Source: Antrodiella citrinella (lineage: Eukaryota > Basidiomycota > Agaricomycetes > Polyporales > Steccherinaceae). From it: 29,599 nucleotides of DNA. A model generated the notes under the pieces. That model was not told where the DNA came from. It worked only from the letters and a program-made list of their open reading frames with translations, and searched no databases. Position numbers and translations under genes: made by a program. The stretch is taken from assembly GCA_004802725.1 (NCBI GenBank), contig SGPM01000336.1:1-29599 (forward strand), in the 5' to 3' direction. This document shows positions 10,182 to 19,071 of this stretch, in pieces. Position 1 is the stretch's first letter. Each line of letters starts with the position of its first letter.

Positions 10182-10800
10182 TAGGCGCGCACTAAGGGGG
10201 AGCAGATGTCCAGTACATGTCTGCTCACCTATTCTCTTGGTGTATTGTCACTTGTACATGATATAAAAGATGTGTGGGATGCAGGAAAGGATGGCTGACT
10301 GAAAATTCAACTGTCCATAATTACGCTCACCAGGCCACCTACTGCCGATTACAGAATAGTGAACCCAGCCTCATGTGCATGTCAGATGGGACTGTTACCG
10401 CGTCAGTATACTCTCTATGTATATATCATTTAATAGCTACAGTAGCTAAGAAATTGGCGGAACGGTTTTGGCAGGGTGACTGATCTGCTTTGGGCGCTTG
10501 TACACCCAGGAGGAGCAGTACATGTCTGCTCACCTATTATCTCGGTGTATTGCCACTTGTACATGATATAATAGATATGTCGGATGCAGCAAACAATGTC
10601 TGAATGAAAATCCAACCATTAATATAACACACTCAGCTCGCTACTTGCTACCAACCCTAAATTAAGGTTGGAGTCTACCAACTATAGTTCAGTGCACCGA
10701 GACTCAAGTGCACGGTGGATTAGGCTACTACTGCTTCGGCACACCTGCTGTGTATATATCATTCAATATCTACAGTAGCCAAGAGATTGGCGGCACAGTT
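10117..10800. repeat. tandem direct repeat, unit about 330 bp, two diverged units plus a third start
   Basis: The motif CTAAGAAATTGGCGG starts at 10117 and 10446, and a variant CCAAGAGATTGGCGG starts at 10779, giving periods of 329 and 333 bases. Units share long blocks: ACATGTCTGCTCACCTATT, a GGTGTATTG..CACTTGTACATGATATAA block, and TATATATCATT.AATA.CTACAGTAG at the unit end. Unit 2 has a small hairpin (CCAACC...GGTTGG near 10652-10672), and both units carry a TATAA-like word. There are no obvious terminal inverted repeats or reading frame. The first unit begins inside the coding sequence of the P-loop gene, and the third is cut off by Dsk2 coding sequence. Candidates are a short satellite, degenerate tandem solo LTRs, or a non-autonomous element. 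Confidence 0.7.
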
Positions 10801-11050
10801 TTGGTGGGGGTGCCGCCGCTGCGCCTGCGGATACGAGGTCACCGGAGGAGAGGTTCCAGGTTCAGCTACAGGTGCATTATTTATCTTGATTTTCTCCGTT
10901 TCTTTCTTCATTGCTCATGCGTGTTTTCGTGCATAGCAATTGCAAGACATGGGTTTCACGAACGCGTCGCAGAACGTTAGAGCGCTCCTCGCTACCGCCG
11001 GGAACGTTCACGCTGCGATTGAGTATATATTAGGTGGTGGCGGCATGTAG
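10797..11050 (+). pseudogene. Dsk2/ubiquilin C-terminal fragment with UBA domain
   Basis: Frame GGGAAAAPADTRSPEERFQ runs to 10871, then a 65-base intron (10872-10936, GTGCAT...ATAG) joins in frame to [18 protein letters not shown] and ends [10 protein letters not shown] with TAG 11048-11050. The UBA signature is complete: the MGF loop, then alternating helical positions and the closing IEYIL. In Dsk2/ubiquilin this domain sits at the extreme C-terminus and binds ubiquitin to shuttle substrates to the proteasome. The rest of a normal Dsk2, including its N-terminal ubiquitin-like domain, is absent: immediately upstream is the 330-bp repeat and then an unrelated gene. So this is either a 5'-truncated copy or the tail of a gene broken by rearrangement. 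It converges with Dus1 185 bp away. Confidence 0.75.
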
Positions 11051-11235
11051 ACGAGACGACGACGATGATCAGGGGGGAGGCAGGGAAGTTCGATAATGAT
11101 GTACAGATAGAATATCCACCGCAAACACGAATTGCTGATTTTGCACATTGCACATGTACACTGCGTCACGCATATTCTCAGTTCTGAGGTCCGATATAGG
11201 TGTGTTTCGTCTGACAATAAATTTTGCGCGGTAGC

Positions 11236-13047
11236 CTACTCCTCAGATAGTTTGGCACGCTTTATGGCTTCATCAGGGGTCCCAGGAGGCGTCATCCGCT
11301 TGACGGCACCACTACCTTCATCCACTTCCCCCGCTATGAACCAGTGTGAACAGCTCGTCCCAGTGCGAAGCCTAAACAAACAAACATACCTGCTTCCGCA
11401 ACAGAAGGCGGCGCTGTTTTGCTAACGGCTTGTGATGATCTACCTGTATCCGCCTCGACTGGCAGAGGCCTCGCATAAGGCTGGACGACCCAATGTGGGA
11501 ACGTATACAGTCCGGTCTCGGGATTGAACACGACCAGCTCTTCGACTGACTTGCCATCTGCAGCTCGCGCGTCACGCTGTTCGAAGAGAGGAAAAGGCAT
11601 ACAGTCAGTAAACGAGCCATGATGTGAGAACAAGCCAGTGCTCAAGAATGGACCCCGCACCTTCATACGAACGTCCATCTCCCTCACGACATCCTCGTAC
11701 TTCTGCATCCCCTCTTTTTCTTTCCCCTTGGGGAACGTGACCTTCCCGAGGGTTTCCCGTAAGTCGGTCTCGCGGGACAGCGCAGGTCGCAGGAGCTTGA
11801 ACAGATGGCCTTTGATGGCACTGGGAGACGTAGGTGTGGCGAGGGATCGGACGATAGTCAGGTACTCGGATGCGAGCGTCGTATGTGGTGGATGGTAGCC
11901 GCATTCAGCAGTGATCGCCCAGTGTTCTGAGGTATCGTGGTCTAATGGAGGGGAGGGGGTGGAGGTGGAGGTGGAGGGGCCAGAAGAAAGGAAGATAGCA
12001 GGGTTGTAGAGGTTGCCTTCAGCCGACATCACGGCGTCTGCGCCCGTAGCAGCTAGACATCGCTCAATGTCGCTGTGGACGAGAACGTTGCCGTTCGCGA
12101 AGACAGGAATGGAGACTGCTTCCTTGACGGCGCGTATTTTCTCCCAGTCAGCCAGACCCTGCGGAATACACGTATCGAGAATACCATCAGTGGGCAGGAT
12201 ACGCGCAGTTGCAGTGAACACAAACACTTCGCTGTCCACGCTGATCTCGTGTCCGTCCATGACAAGTTAAGATTTGTGCGCCGGCACTTTCGAGCATCTT
12301 GGCATACTCCACGGTCTTCTCTACTGTCGAAAACACGCGAAATTTGGCAGTAACGGGGATGGACAAATTGGTGTGTAAAGTGTTGACTGCGAACAACATA
12401 AGAAAGGTGTTTTTGAGCATAGGTCGCAAACACACTCACTCAATCTATAGATCAACTCCCACTCGTCCTGCAAAAAGGACCCGTAGTGACCCCTTCGGGC
12501 AATATCCTGTGGGCAACCCAAGTTGACGTCCACGGCGTCGCAGTATGGCTCCACAATCTTGGCAGATGTTAACAGTTGTTCTGGGTCGTTGGCACAGAAC
12601 TGGACAATGAGTGGTCTGTCCTCCGAACCGCCTTCTTCGCCCTTGGATATGTTAAAGTTCTGCTCCCGGAACGGTTTCCGGTTTCCCTCCGCGAACATCT
12701 AGGCATACTGTTCAGATGCCAGCTGCCCGGACGTAAGATTGCTCATAATCTGACCTTCGCATTAATCATGGGTGTATACACGAGCTACAAAAGTGCATAA
12801 ATTGTGTGAGCATACTTAAGATTGCATTGATGACTATTGAACTTGCCTGGCCACCATATTGTCGTGACAGTATTCGCCACGCCTGCATCGGTCAGCACAC
12901 GACATCTCACACGACACGTCGATGAATGCTCACCAATTCGCTCTGATCGACCATAGGCGCAACCACGAACTTCGGGCTTCCCAATATTTGATGATAAAAG
13001 TCATATCCTGCTAGCTTTCGCGGAGACTGGGTATTGAGGCCGGGCAT
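11236..13047 (-). CDS. DUS1: tRNA-dihydrouridine(16/17) synthase
   Basis: Eight exons on the minus strand: 13047-12934, 12882-12847, 12784-12755, 12698-12440, 12386-12226, 12158-11661, 11576-11390 and 11333-11236, giving 460 residues. The flavoenzyme reduces uridines 16/17 in the tRNA D-loop using FMN and NAD(P)H. Visible motifs are the FMN-barrel start [16 protein letters not shown] and [10 protein letters not shown]. The catalytic Cys122 lies in [18 protein letters not shown], followed by VTAKFRVF (Lys161), [11 protein letters not shown] (His189), IPVFANGNV and [16 protein letters not shown] Ser/Thr-Pro low-complexity insert (about 258-270) follows the barrel, then the helical tRNA-binding domain. 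The second intron (12846-12785) uses a GC donor (CAG|GCAAGT). The fifth intron's donor GTTTGT is weak but is the one that restores the family sequence. The 84-base sixth intron is frame-neutral and might be retained. The ATG at 13047 fits the family start. Confidence 0.93.
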
Positions 13048-13484
13048 GATGGGTGATAATATAGTACAAAGAACGGAGCGCAGATTGCGCAGTACGTTAG
13101 TGTGCGCGTGTATCTTGAATACGTTTGATTGTCGATATGCGGTGGTTTTCTGATTCTAGTGTTGTATCGTAGACGATGGTCCTGCTAAACAACCCGTTTG
13201 TCAGGAAGTGAACCTGTAAAGATTTACAGTGTCGACGATCGAGTCGTAACATCTTCAGCGCCTACGTCCACGTGGGCGATCCTCGGATCAACGCCACAAC
13301 GAGACTTGTTCATAAGGGCGCTGCTCCGCACACCAGGTCCGAGCCCAGAGAGACGCCGTACACTCACGTGTCTCATGGCCTTGGCCGAAACCGCCCCTTG
13401 TCACCCCAACCGTGCGAACATCTCACAACCATATCCTTCATCCAGACGACCCAAAGCTTTGACCCCCATTCTCCTTTGTATACC
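13048..13484. other. divergent promoter region between Dus1 and F-box/NTase-like gene
   Basis: Holds the 5' regions of two divergent genes. The frame of the plus-strand gene is open upstream to 13272, but the ATG at 13485 (ACCATGGCC, strong context) directly precedes the conserved domain, so the upstream extension is treated as leader. An AT-rich patch TATATTAT sits close to the Dus1 start on its strand. Confidence 0.45.
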
Positions 13485-14450
13485 ATGGCCACCTCCGGCT
13501 CCACCTTCCAATCCCTCATTTTCCTCATACTCCATGACTTCATTCTTTACTATCTCCCACCGGCAGATATCTTTGCCCTCGGCCGCACCAACCGTGACAA
13601 CTATCTCGTGGTTGAGGCGTACGTCAAGCGATTCCTGGACATCAACCGATACTTGCTGCCGTACTTTCCCGACCTCGACCAATTCCGCTCACTTCAAGCA
13701 CGCTGCCAGTTCCTTGTTTCGGGCTCGACCGTGTTGCAGGTCTTCACGCGAACGCGTTTCAGTAACCCCGACCTGGACCTGTATGTCTCCCTGGACTTTT
13801 GCGACGACCTCACCGCTTGGCTAGTGTCGAATGGCTACGGGTTCCAGCCAACTGAATGGCAGCCGCCGTCTTTGGTCGATGCCCTCCACGAAGCTCGTTC
13901 CCACGACGCTGACTTCGATGCGGAGTATGCCGCGGGCGACGTTCAAGCTGTCTTGAATTTTTTTAAACCAGCATCCGCCGACACCCACGAGCACCTGAAG
14001 GTGCAATGTGTCGTCGTAAAGACGTCCCCATTTGCTGCCATCCTCAGCTTCCATTCGAGTGAGTCCTTTCCGCGGTCACTTTTTCTGCATCGTCGCTTAT
14101 GCCATCACGATAGGCTGCGTCATGAATTTTGCGACTCACCGAACAGTGTCTTGCCTGTTCCCGCGAGCCACCACCAGCACATACCGCACACTCGTCTTCA
14201 ACCCTCATGGCCAACTCAACGCTCTTGCCAAATATGTCCAGCGCGGATATAAGCTCGTCGAACCCCCTTTCCCCCTTTCTCCTTGACAGATTTTGCCGTC
14301 GGGGCACGTTTTGTCGGAGACTCACGCATGTGGACGATCCCCATCAAAGGGCGGGACCCGGGAGGCGTGGTTGTGGACGAAGACACCGAAGGTCGGGCTT
14401 GGAGTATCAGGATGGACACTTCTCGCGCCCTCATCGACATTCGCCACTAG
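13485..14450 (+). CDS. F-box-like / nucleotidyltransferase-like fungal protein, probable C-terminal frameshift
   Basis: Exon 13485-14058 joins across a 55-base intron (GTGAGT...ATAG) to 14114-14286, giving 248 residues to TGA. The N-terminus (LPPADIFALGRTNRDNYLVV) resembles a divergent F-box helix pair. The middle has SGSTVLQVFTRTRF then NPDLDLYV, a G-S...D-x-D arrangement reminiscent of minimal nucleotidyltransferases, followed by ILSFHSSCVMNF. Directly after the stop, another frame continues coherently: DFAVGARFVGDSRMWTIP to IDIRH and TAG 14448-14450. No donor with the right phase exists in exon 2 to splice these together. A lost base in the C-runs at about 14262-14275 explains the break. 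The family is abundant in mushrooms and uncharacterised; F-box members would act in SCF ubiquitin ligases, but that is unproven here. Confidence 0.55.
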
Positions 14451-14722
14451 CATCGTCTGAGAGTTGTCCCATAGACATTCCCTTGACAGACTATCACCCC
14501 TATATTACCTACCGCATGTCTATCTCACCGTTTTGTGGCTCCGTATCCAACTTATATGCCAAGTTGCCTCGCGCCCACAGTCACGCAATGTCGGGTAAGG
14601 TAATGAAGTTTGATCTGCAAACGGTACATAACACGAAGCCAACCGAACTAAGTAATCAAAGAGATATACGGAACCAGGCAACCATCCCAGTTTGGTTCGA
14701 GCGCGTGGGGCCTGGTGGCGGC
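14451..14722. other. short convergent intergenic region
   Basis: Between the 3' ends of the F-box/NTase-like gene and the first of the paired F-box-like genes. No gene or clear structural element seen. Confidence 0.4.
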
Positions 14723-16042
14723 CTAATCTTCGTCGTCCGAGGGCGGGAAGTCCGCGTGCTCATCACGGCACACGGCGGGGTTTATGTATTGACAACTACC
14801 CTGGGGGTTGAGCGTGGCCACCTCGAATGCGAACTCGGTCAGGACACGATCATTCTTGATGCATATCCCTCCCCTTCTGAAACGCGTAGTAGTAGTGAAT
14901 GGTAGGTATCTTGTTCCGTCGTGGAAGCTTGGTGGCAGTTGCAGGCTGTCGGTGTCGAAAGCGAATTGGAGACACTTCCCGTCCCCGAGATGCCGCCACG
15001 CGTGCGCGTCGTACGCGTCCTTAGCACACGGTCCACCTGGGGGAAACCACGACCTCGCGGACCAGCGTAGATCCCATCCATGCTCCCAATACCAGATGAC
15101 GTTGGTGTCCACTGCGGCATGGTCTGGACCATATAGGCCACGTTTCATCAACGTCAGACGGGGGAACGCACACACTAACGAATCGGCTGTCAGTACATTG
15201 GCATCCACCGTGCACTGAGGCGTCACGGCCTCTCCGAGTGGGTTGTCGTAGGGCGAACGATGGACCGTGATGCGCTTTCGGCTGGGAACTTCTCCCAACA
15301 CTCCTGTTATGGTAAGGGTTTCGGGCACCGTGGCGAGGACGTCCCGGCGGGCTTCCCCTGCGAACACTACGCCGTGTACACGTCGCAGAGTGTCAACCGT
15401 GCGGCCGAACGTGTACCACGGACAGGCGACATGGATATGTGTGATGTCCCACTCCCGAATCCGCCGTTCGATCATTGCGAGGGGGAACTGACCAATGAGG
15501 ACCGCATCGCCCATTTGCAGCAGTTTGCGGAATGGGACAGGGTCGAATCCCATTTGCCGGAGGTGTGCGTTGTAAGTCAGTTCCAGCTCCTTCTTAACGA
15601 GCGCACGCCAATGCGAGGACACCGTGGCACACTTCAGTAGTGAAGGCAGGTCCAGCAACGTGATGATTGTTGCCCAGATGTCGTTCACCTTGTCGGAGCT
15701 GATTGAAGCCATGTTAGATTTGCATTGCTAGGAAGTGACCGACTTACTCTGTATCGGTCACAGAATTATGGATTACTCGCATCGCCAAAGAGCCACGAGT
15801 TTCGGGAAGGTGATCTGGTTGCGGCGTCGTAAGGTAACCAGCAGGTGGATGGATTTTCGTGGGCCTGTCGTGTCAGGTCAGTCGCCGCGCTACACTCCGA
15901 AACGATCCACCTACTTATCAGCTAACGGTCGATTGATGGCGCGGTCGTAGCGCAGTCTTTGCAGGCGATCACGCGCGCGTTTGTCGCCGCTGGGCGGCGG
16001 GTGCTCTTTCTTCCAAGCAGAGTTGGGCAGGGATTTTCTCAT
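14723..16042 (-). CDS. F-box-like protein, paralog A of a tandem pair
   Basis: Main exon 15727-14723, with ATG at 15712 inside it. Two upstream exons, 16042-15915 (MRKSLPNSAWKKEH) and 15864-15777, join in frame through introns 15914-15865 (GTAGGT...CAG) and 15776-15728 (GTAATC...TAG), giving 406 residues. A shorter 329-residue protein would start at 15712. The F-box-like helix region is about DIWATIITLLDLPSLLKCAT. The rest has hydrophobic/aromatic beta-helix sequence without a known repeat. It shares with the downstream paralog PQCTVDAN.LTADS, FPRLTLMKRGL, AVDTNV.WY and GWD.RW, and ends acidic (PSDDED). F-box proteins recruit substrates to SCF E3 ligases through Skp1; this is family-level inference. 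Upstream exons are less certain than the main exon, but the exon plan matches paralog B. Confidence 0.7.
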
Positions 16043-16579
16043 GACGGCAAGGGTGAAGTATTGGGGCGACGTTGACCGTCCCATCGTGTGCCGCCTTTAT
16101 GAAGTATCGTTACCGGAATCAAGACGCAGATATCCGCTCTTCATTGCGTGCGGTATGTAGTGGAGAAGCGGAAGGAACGAACTTGGATTCGCCGCCCCTA
16201 CGTTTCGACCGTCCCTCCATTCCTCGATGCCGTCCGACGCGTCCTAACGAAGTAGACCGGTGATGTGAGGCGCTGCCCGACGCTGCTGAATGTGAAAGAA
16301 GGGACGCGGGAAAGTTTCAAGGGTTTGTGAATGCAAGTCATCACGCTGCATCGTTGTTCTTTTGGGGCATGCTCGGTCCTGTGAGGCAATTGCGGAACAA
16401 GTCGGAGTCGTCACGAGGGCGCTTCCGGGTTTTAACGGCATCAGTTGAACTTGTCACGTGCAGAACTTCCGCACCTCTAACCGGTCCTCTGACTCCTCAC
16501 TGCCCAACCGTCGCTGAAGAATTGTAAGATAGATAAAGAGGCCCACGGCCCAACCAGTTCAAAATTTTACATTCGAAGC
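16043..16579. other. intergenic region between the F-box paralogs
   Basis: Contains the promoter of paralog A and the 3' flank of paralog B. Short open frames of about 63-66 codons on both strands lack motifs. No duplication remnant between the two paralogs was evident by eye. Confidence 0.4.
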
Positions 16580-17951
16580 TCACAAATCACTATCTATGTA
16601 GCGCAGACGGGGCATATTGCCGTCGTTTCCGTATTCTAAGTGGTCCCGTACCGCTTCCAACCGCGATAGTGGTACGTCGCTGCCGTCGTTCCTGAGCTCG
16701 CAGATACGGAGACGAAAGGTTGATACAGTTCCAGGTGAACACGAGCACATCCCTCCTCGTCGAAACGAGACAGTGGTTCCGAATTGGAGATAGCGTGTTC
16801 CGTTGTGAGGACCGGGGTTTCGAGAGAGGTAAGGGGTGTCGAAAGTGACCTGGAAACAATCGCGGTCGCCTACATATCGCCTGGTGTGACTATCGTTGGC
16901 GTTGAACCGACAAGCAACTCGACGGGTTCTCCACGGGGCGTCGGTCCAGCGGATGTCCCAACCCTGAGATGAGTACCAGGGCACGTCTGTATCTAACGCG
17001 TCACATTCCAAACCGTTCAGACCTCTTTTGACCAAAGTTAACCGTGGGTATACTGATACGAATGAGTCGGCGGTAAGCATGTTAGCGTCCACCGTGCACT
17101 GAGGGCTTGCCACATGCGTGAGCGCAGTGTCGAACGGGGATCGCTTGACGACTAAGTGAACGGCCCGTTCGCCCAGCCGGATAGTGGATTCGACCGACAT
17201 GGTGTCGGAAATAGTGTCCTCCTCATCGACAACAGGCGCACCCGCGAAGATCAATGTCATCTCTTGACATAGTGTCTCGCAAAATTGCGCGAAGGAATAG
17301 TGGGGGCAGACGACCATAATTTGTGTGATATTCCAGGCGCGGTCGGAGCGGTGTATGAAGGCCAGAGGAAGCTGACCGATGAGGATGGCGTCGTAGAGTC
17401 GCAGGAGTCGCCGGAATGACCTCGGCTCGACGCCCGCCTTTCTCAACAGTAAGTTGAAAGTCAACCCAAACTCCATCTTCACATGAGCTCGAAAGGCATA
17501 CGAGACAGAAGAAAGGCACGCCAGACTGCTTATGTCGAGATGCTGAAACACCTCGTTCCACATCTCAGCAGGCATCCTGAACAGACGTTAATCCTCTACA
17601 TTGTGTGATTCGGGGTCATGTGCTCACCTCACCATGACATCGTAGTTACAGGCCACGCTGCGCCTGCGCTCCGCTTTCGACGTCGCAGACGTCAAGTGAA
17701 TAGGAGTTTCCCCGATGCCCACGATGTAACTGGCGGTTGGCCGTACGGGACGTTCAAGTATCCTTCGATGCGTTAGTGAAGAGCCGGTTGAGAACGCTGG
17801 CTGACACTCACGGCGAACGGATGAACGTAGGAGGCCTACTCTGTTGATCTGCCTCCAGTAAAAATAACCTGTTCTCCTCCTTTGTGGGCGTACGACGAAC
17901 CGTGCGGTGTTGCACCCCTTGCGACGGAAAGGCCGGGTTGAAGCGAGTCAT
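16580..17951 (-). CDS. F-box-like protein, paralog B of a tandem pair
   Basis: Exons 17951-17812, 17762-17628 and 17576-16580 give 423 residues. Introns 17811-17763 (GTGAGT, branch CTAAC, AAG acceptor) and 17627-17577 (GTGAGC...CAG) keep frame. The N-terminal extension is basic (MTRFNPAFPSQG... RRTPTKEEN) followed by YIVGIGETPIHLTSATSK. The F-box region is PAEMWNEVFQHLDISSLACL. Conserved blocks shared with paralog A include SPQCTVDANMLTADSFVS, YPRLTLVKRGLNG and GWDIRW. A start at 17575 (331 residues) is possible if the first exons are not used, but two extra exons that splice in frame argue for the longer form. Function is inferred only: substrate receptor of an SCF ubiquitin ligase, in an expanded and fast-diverging family. 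Same strand and 537 bases upstream of paralog A's first exon. Confidence 0.72.
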
Positions 17952-18165
17952 CGTGAACGAGGTGAAAGGTGGGCAACAAGTAGCGTCCTCGTGCAAATCG
18001 ACGCCATGATTTCATTGCAAACGCACGGATCGGACCCGGTCAGCCTCCGAACTCATCCATACTAGGAGGTCACTCAACCATCCATGCACTCGTTGCTCAA
18101 CACAAGAAACGGCAATCATCATTCGAGTGGAATATTGACACATGAACACGACATCTGACTCTATC

Positions 18166-18774
18166 CTAAACAACGGTCCCGGTTGCCTCCACACCCGTAG
18201 CCTTGCAAACATCTAACCAGTTCGACGCGGTCGCCAATCGCGGGGGGGGGATCGTCGGTGCTGTACGAGAGTCATACCGCCCTAGCCCAATCGATACCCT
18301 GAGAGTATGAGCTTCGACGTATCCGAGCAAAATTAACTCTCGCTCGGCACGATTGAGGCGGCGCGGGGCTGAATGTTCTTCGCCCAACACCGGGGACTTT
18401 CCTTGCCATGGGAGATGCGAGTGTAGTTCACTGCCAAGGTCTCCAACGTCGATGGATCCAACTCCTACGACTGCCAGCACGACGATCCACAGACATCTGA
18501 ACTCCATAAGTCGGGCTGCTTTAAACATCGGCGATGGCCCGTCGTAGATGATGAACGACATATGGTGCCGTCCGACAACTAGCCTCGTTGTCACCCAACC
18601 TCCCCCTCCTCCGAAAAACGCGTCCGTTATGATGGACAGCGCGACGGCTGTAGTGTTGTCTGGTTTGAAGTCCAGCACAAACGAGGGCGCTCGCCGTAGG
18701 GTCTCGATAGCACGGCAGAAGTTAGCCAGACGACTGAAACGGATACGAGAGAGGTGTCCGTATAACGGGTTCAT
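18166..18774 (-). CDS. hypothetical protein of uncertain reality
   Basis: Uninterrupted minus-strand frame from ATG 18774 to TAG 18166 (202 residues), starting MNPLYGHLSRIRFSRLANF. It includes a Gly run (FFGGGGGW) and a hydrophobic stretch LWIVVLAVVGVG that may be a membrane helix or a beta core. The first 100 residues read like the leucine-rich, beta-prone body of mushroom F-box-associated proteins, but no F-box precedes it. The second half is less convincing and may belong to intron or 3' flank. A nine-base G run occurs at 18241-18249. Given the F-box paralogs beside it, a truncated relative is possible. No family recognised. Confidence 0.35.
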   Translation of the reverse strand: MNPLYGHLSRIRFSRLANFCRAIETLRRAPSFVLDFKPDNTTAVALSIITDAFFGGGGGWVTTRLVVGRHHMSFIIYDGPSPMFKAARLMEFRCLWIVVLAVVGVGSIDVGDLGSELHSHLPWQGKSPVLGEEHSAPRRLNRAERELILLGYVEAHTLRVSIGLGRYDSRTAPTIPPPRLATASNWLDVCKATGVEATGTVV

Positions 18775-19071
18775 TTTGAAGAACGAGTAATGTCGAGTTG
18801 TCTGGCGGTGCGGGTTGCGGTTGAGATCGATGCTCAAGGAAGAAAGACCCGCCCGACGGATCGCGATTGTGGTTCAAACTCCGTACGGGGAACTCCGGGG
18901 TGAATAGCGAAGACAACATATGCATATACTAGCGTGTACAAACACGCATGCAGATTCGAAAACACAGTTAATTAAGACAATCACGTATACACGGCCGTCA
19001 GGTAAATAAGACATTAAATGAAACTGGACAAAGGGCCAAATGAAGTAAGCGAGAATCACAACGGAAGAGGA
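18775..19071. other. short intergenic region
   Basis: AT-rich with a CCGTACGG palindrome near 18881-18888. The frame at 18722-18925 on the minus strand is open but has no motif. No gene called. Confidence 0.4.

Noticed and set aside
10117..10800. Interpretation of the 330-bp repeat as a CRISPR-like or rDNA spacer array
   Set aside because: Units are long, diverged and contiguous with no unique spacers, and no rRNA sequence is nearby.
11577..11660. Reading straight through the sixth Dus1 intron
   Set aside because: The 84 bases are frame-neutral, but GTGCGG and a pyrimidine-rich CGAACAG end mark an intron, and the encoded residues look unlike the family. Retention remains possible.
13198..13824. 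Plus-strand frame rich in Pro/Ser/Thr overlapping the F-box/NTase-like gene
   Set aside because: Out-of-frame shadow of the exon at 13485-14058, which has domain-like sequence and a clean intron.
14129..14905. Plus-strand frame of 258 codons
   Set aside because: Starts as an alternative frame of the F-box/NTase-like gene and runs antisense into F-box paralog A; no coherent domain.
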